Origin: Pontibacter russatus
Lineage (GTDB): Bacteria; Bacteroidota; Bacteroidia; Cytophagales; Hymenobacteraceae
Assembly (NCBI RefSeq): GCF_009931655.1
Contig: NZ_CP047984.1
Coordinates: forward strand, 3,675,001-3,739,000
DNA length: 64,000 nucleotides
Reading direction: 5' to 3'
The notes beneath the pieces are model-generated. The model was not told where the DNA came from and did not search any database. It saw nothing but the letters and a program-made list of their open reading frames with translations. Of the stretch, positions 61,747-64,000 are shown in pieces. Numbering within the stretch: the first letter of the stretch is position 1; each line of letters begins with the position of its first letter. A program made the translations under genes and the position numbers.

Positions 61747-62355
61747 TTAAAGCAGGCTGGAACTCTGCACGATCTCACCGCCTCCGGCCTTTATGTCTGC
61801 TTTCGCCTTTTCAAAGCCTTCCGGACTAATGGCGCGGGTGGCATCTTCAATGATATGGGCTTTAAAACCTTCCTGCAGGGCGTCTTTGGCAGAGAAGTAC
61901 ACGCAATAGTCCGCGGCCAGCCCGGCGAGGTATATATCGGTAATGCCCTTGCCCCGCAGGTAGTCGGCCAGGCCGGTGCTTTTGAGGTGGCCGTTGTCGT
62001 AAAAGCCGCTGTAGGAGTCTATTTCGGGGTTCATGCCCTTTCTAAAAATGGCCTCTACTTTATGCATGCGCAGTTTTGCTGAGAAACCGGCACCTGCGGT
62101 GCCCTGCACGCAGTGGTCCGGCCAGAGCACCTGCTCCAGCCCCTGCAGTTCCACCACATCAAACACCTGCCTGCCCGTGTGCTGCAAAGCGAAGCTTTTG
62201 TGGTTTTGCGGGTGCCAGTCCTGCGTGGCCACCACCAGCCCGAACCGCTCCTGCAACTGGTTTACAAGGGGAAGGATGGCATCGCCCCCGGGCACCGCCA
62301 ATGCGCCGCCCGGCAGAAAGTCGTTTTGTATGTCAATCAGAAGTAACGCTTTCAT
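61747..62355 (-). CDS. pncA: Nicotinamidase
   Basis: 202 residues from ATG 62355; the open frame extends upstream to 62463 into a hairpin. Catalytic Asp is in LLIDIQNDFLPGGAL; metal ligands are in TQDWHPQNH; Cys is in GLAADYCVYFSA. It converts nicotinamide to nicotinate for NAD salvage. Confidence 0.93.
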   Translation of the reverse strand: MKALLLIDIQNDFLPGGALAVPGGDAILPLVNQLQERFGLVVATQDWHPQNHKSFALQHTGRQVFDVVELQGLEQVLWPDHCVQGTAGAGFSAKLRMHKVEAIFRKGMNPEIDSYSGFYDNGHLKSTGLADYLRGKGITDIYLAGLAADYCVYFSAKDALQEGFKAHIIEDATRAISPEGFEKAKADIKAGGGEIVQSSSLL

Positions 62356-62464
62356 ATATACTCCGTTGCTTGGTGTCGCTGCAAATATAGGCCTCTGCTT
62401 TCGCCGCAACAACCCTTGCCTGTTTTTGTTGTACGCATGCGTAGGAGACAAGAAGAGCGGCATG

Positions 62465-62520
62465 CATCCTACATAAACAGAGAGCCGCTTTCAGGAGCGG
62501 CTCTCTGTTTATGTAGGATG
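62465..62520. terminator. Perfect 25-base hairpin between nicotinamidase and helicase genes
   Basis: 62465-62489 is the exact reverse complement of 62496-62520, with a 6-base loop. It follows the helicase stop (minus strand) by 22 bases. There is no T-run, so it may act as a terminator by size or as an RNA-stabilising end. Confidence 0.6.
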
Positions 62521-62542
62521 TGTTGGATAATGGATGGAAGGG

Positions 62543-64000
62543 TTAAGCAGGCTGTTGGGTTTCGCCCTGCGGCTTGCTGCCTTCAGCGCCCCCACGGTTC
62601 CTGTTTCGGTTCCGGTTCTTGCGTCTCTTTTTTTCACCGCCTCCCGTTGCCACGGCTGCTTCGCCACCCCCCTGTGGGCGCGGCGCATGATTTGCAGCCT
62701 TTATAGGTCTGTTGTTGCCGTCCTCGGCATGGCGGTCAGGGCGCTTACCGCCTCCGCTGTGGTGCTTGCTTCGGTGGTCTTTGCCTCCTGAGCCGGGGCG
62801 GTTGCCGCCTCTGTGGCGGTGGCTGCCACCGTCATGGCTCTTGGTGGGGTCATATGCCGGGCCGGGACCAAAATCGTCGGGCAAAGGCAGCTTGGGCACT
62901 TCCCGCTCAATCAGGCGCTCCACCTTCTGCACCCGGTACATGTCTTTCTCGTTTACAAACGTGATGGCCATGCCCGTGGAGGCGGCGCGCGCCGTGCGGC
63001 CCACGCGGTGAACGTAGTCCTCGGCGTCCTGCGGCATGTCGAAGTTCACGACGTGGCTCAGGCTGTCGATGTCGATGCCGCGGGAGAGGATGTCGGTGGC
63101 CACCACAATCTGGTACTGCTTGTTTTTGAAGCCCTGCAGCGCCTTCTCGCGCTCGTCCTGCGTCATGTCGGACGAGATGCCCTGTGCCGTGAAGCCCATC
63201 TTCTGCAGCGAGCGCACAATTTGGTTCACATTCGACTTGCGCGAGGTGAAGATGATCATGCTCTGCACGTCAAGTTCGCGCAGCAGGTGCTCCAGCAGGG
63301 GCAGTTTCTGATTGTCGTAGGTCAGGTAGATGCGCTGGTCAATGCCTTCGGCGGGTTTGGCCACCGCCAGGTTAATCTCGGCGGGGTTCTGCAGAATCTG
63401 CTGCGCCAGGTCGCGGATCTTGCGGGGCATGGTGGCCGAGAAGAGCAGTGTCTGGCGCTGCTTCGGCAGTTGGCTGATGATCTTCAGGAGGTCGTCCATA
63501 AAGCCCATGTCCAGCATTTTGTCGGCCTCGTCCAGCACCAGGTGGTTCAGCTGGTCCAGCTTCACGTAGCCCATGGCCAGGTGCGAGAGCAGGCGGCCCG
63601 GCGTGGCGATGATGATGTCGGCGCCCGTGGTGAGCGCGCGCTTCTGCAAATCCCAGTCGTCGCCTTTGTTGCCGCCATATATGGCGATGGAGGAGACGGA
63701 GGCAAAGTAGCCGAAGCCCTCCACCTGCTCGTCTATCTGCTTGGCCAGCTCGCGCGTGGGCACCAGCACCAGCGTGCTGGTGTGGTCGTAGTTGCCGTGC
63801 GAGATCCGGTCGATGAGGGGGAGCAGGTAAGCCGCCGTTTTGCCGGTGCCCGTCTGGGCGCAGGCTATCATGTCCTGGCCAGCGAGTATGAGCGGAATGG
63901 CCTGTTCCTGCACGGGAGTGGGGCTGTTGTAGCCCATCGAGTTTATTCCCGTCGTTACATCTTCATGTAGGTTAAAAGAACTGAAATCCAAAGTCTGGTA
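62543..64000 (-). CDS. DEAD-box RNA helicase (5' end outside the window)
   Basis: At least 482 residues. The Q motif (GYNSPTPVQEQAIP), Walker A (AQTGTGKT), PTRELAKQI, DEAD, SAT and HRVGRTARA are all present, as in RhlE-type helicases. The tail (about residues 370-482) is rich in Gly, Arg, His and Asn, ending NRNRNRGGAEG and a Gln-rich end, fit for RNA binding. A TTG at 63991 is open in frame, but the frame runs through the window end, so the true start is probably beyond it. Confidence 0.92.
   Translation of the reverse strand, partial: YQTLDFSSFNLHEDVTTGINSMGYNSPTPVQEQAIPLILAGQDMIACAQTGTGKTAAYLLPLIDRISHGNYDHTSTLVLVPTRELAKQIDEQVEGFGYFASVSSIAIYGGNKGDDWDLQKRALTTGADIIIATPGRLLSHLAMGYVKLDQLNHLVLDEADKMLDMGFMDDLLKIISQLPKQRQTLLFSATMPRKIRDLAQQILQNPAEINLAVAKPAEGIDQRIYLTYDNQKLPLLEHLLRELDVQSMIIFTSRKSNVNQIVRSLQKMGFTAQGISSDMTQDEREKALQGFKNKQYQIVVATDILSRGIDIDSLSHVVNFDMPQDAEDYVHRVGRTARAASTGMAITFVNEKDMYRVQKVERLIEREVPKLPLPDDFGPGPAYDPTKSHDGGSHRHRGGNRPGSGGKDHRSKHHSGGGKRPDRHAEDGNNRPIKAANHAPRPQGGGEAAVATGGGEKKRRKNRNRNRNRGGAEGSKPQGETQQPA

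Noticed and set aside
62813..63970. 385-codon plus-strand open frame
   Set aside because: It is antisense to the DEAD-box helicase and has no recognisable motif.

Overview
The window looks like chromosome from a Bacteroidota bacterium of the Cytophagales/Hymenobacteraceae type (Pontibacter or a close relative). The evidence is a SusC/SusD pair, TAnnTTTG-type -7 promoter elements, many lipoproteins with Bacteroidota-style signals, and menaquinone and short-form arginine decarboxylase genes. The assignment comes from reading the sequence and was not checked against a database.

Layout. (1) 1-1.5 kb: a thioesterase end, a YihY-type membrane protein and a tRNA-Ser with a textbook promoter. (2) 1.57-20.1 kb: a probable acquired island. 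It begins with an integrase remnant beside the tRNA and ends in IS remnants. It carries a five-gene LolA-like/ABC/outer-membrane cluster, then a sulfur-handling set: a TsdA-like dihaem cytochrome, an OprD-like porin, an MFS carrier, two YeeE-type transporters, a rhodanese, a persulfide-dioxygenase-like protein, a TauE permease, a stress protein and a methyltransferase. Four of these genes have a GTGAC-N4-GTCAC-type palindrome at exactly the same distance from the -7 element, the layout of a Crp/Fnr-activated promoter. A broken Crp/Fnr gene lies among them. Short-word usage differs from both flanks (agtata/tatagt here, atatat outside).

(3) 20.5-43.5 kb: after a probable group II intron fragment comes a co-oriented uptake and breakdown locus: SusC/SusD, two DPP-IV-like S9 peptidases, an AraC regulator, a GH127 beta-L-arabinofuranosidase, an M1 peptidase, three hydroxyproline-catabolism enzymes (deaminase, epimerase, FAD dehydrogenase), a zincin-like lipoprotein and a phospholipase C. 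Read together, these could strip arabinose from hydroxyproline-rich plant wall glycoproteins (extensins), cut the peptide and catabolise the freed hydroxyproline. This is the most interesting candidate system in the window.

(4) 43.8-64 kb: mostly housekeeping genes: DAHP synthase/chorismate mutase with a likely leader peptide and attenuator, a glycosyltransferase, protoporphyrinogen oxidase, GmhB, arginine decarboxylase, arginase-like, ArgS, glutathione peroxidase, MenA, an outer-membrane receptor, nicotinamidase and a DEAD-box helicase. A lipoprotein gene of different base composition has been inserted next to gmhB, leaving a second, diverged gmhB 3' end behind it. Several dispersed repeats occur, including a roughly 206-base element in two copies with strongly conserved hairpins.
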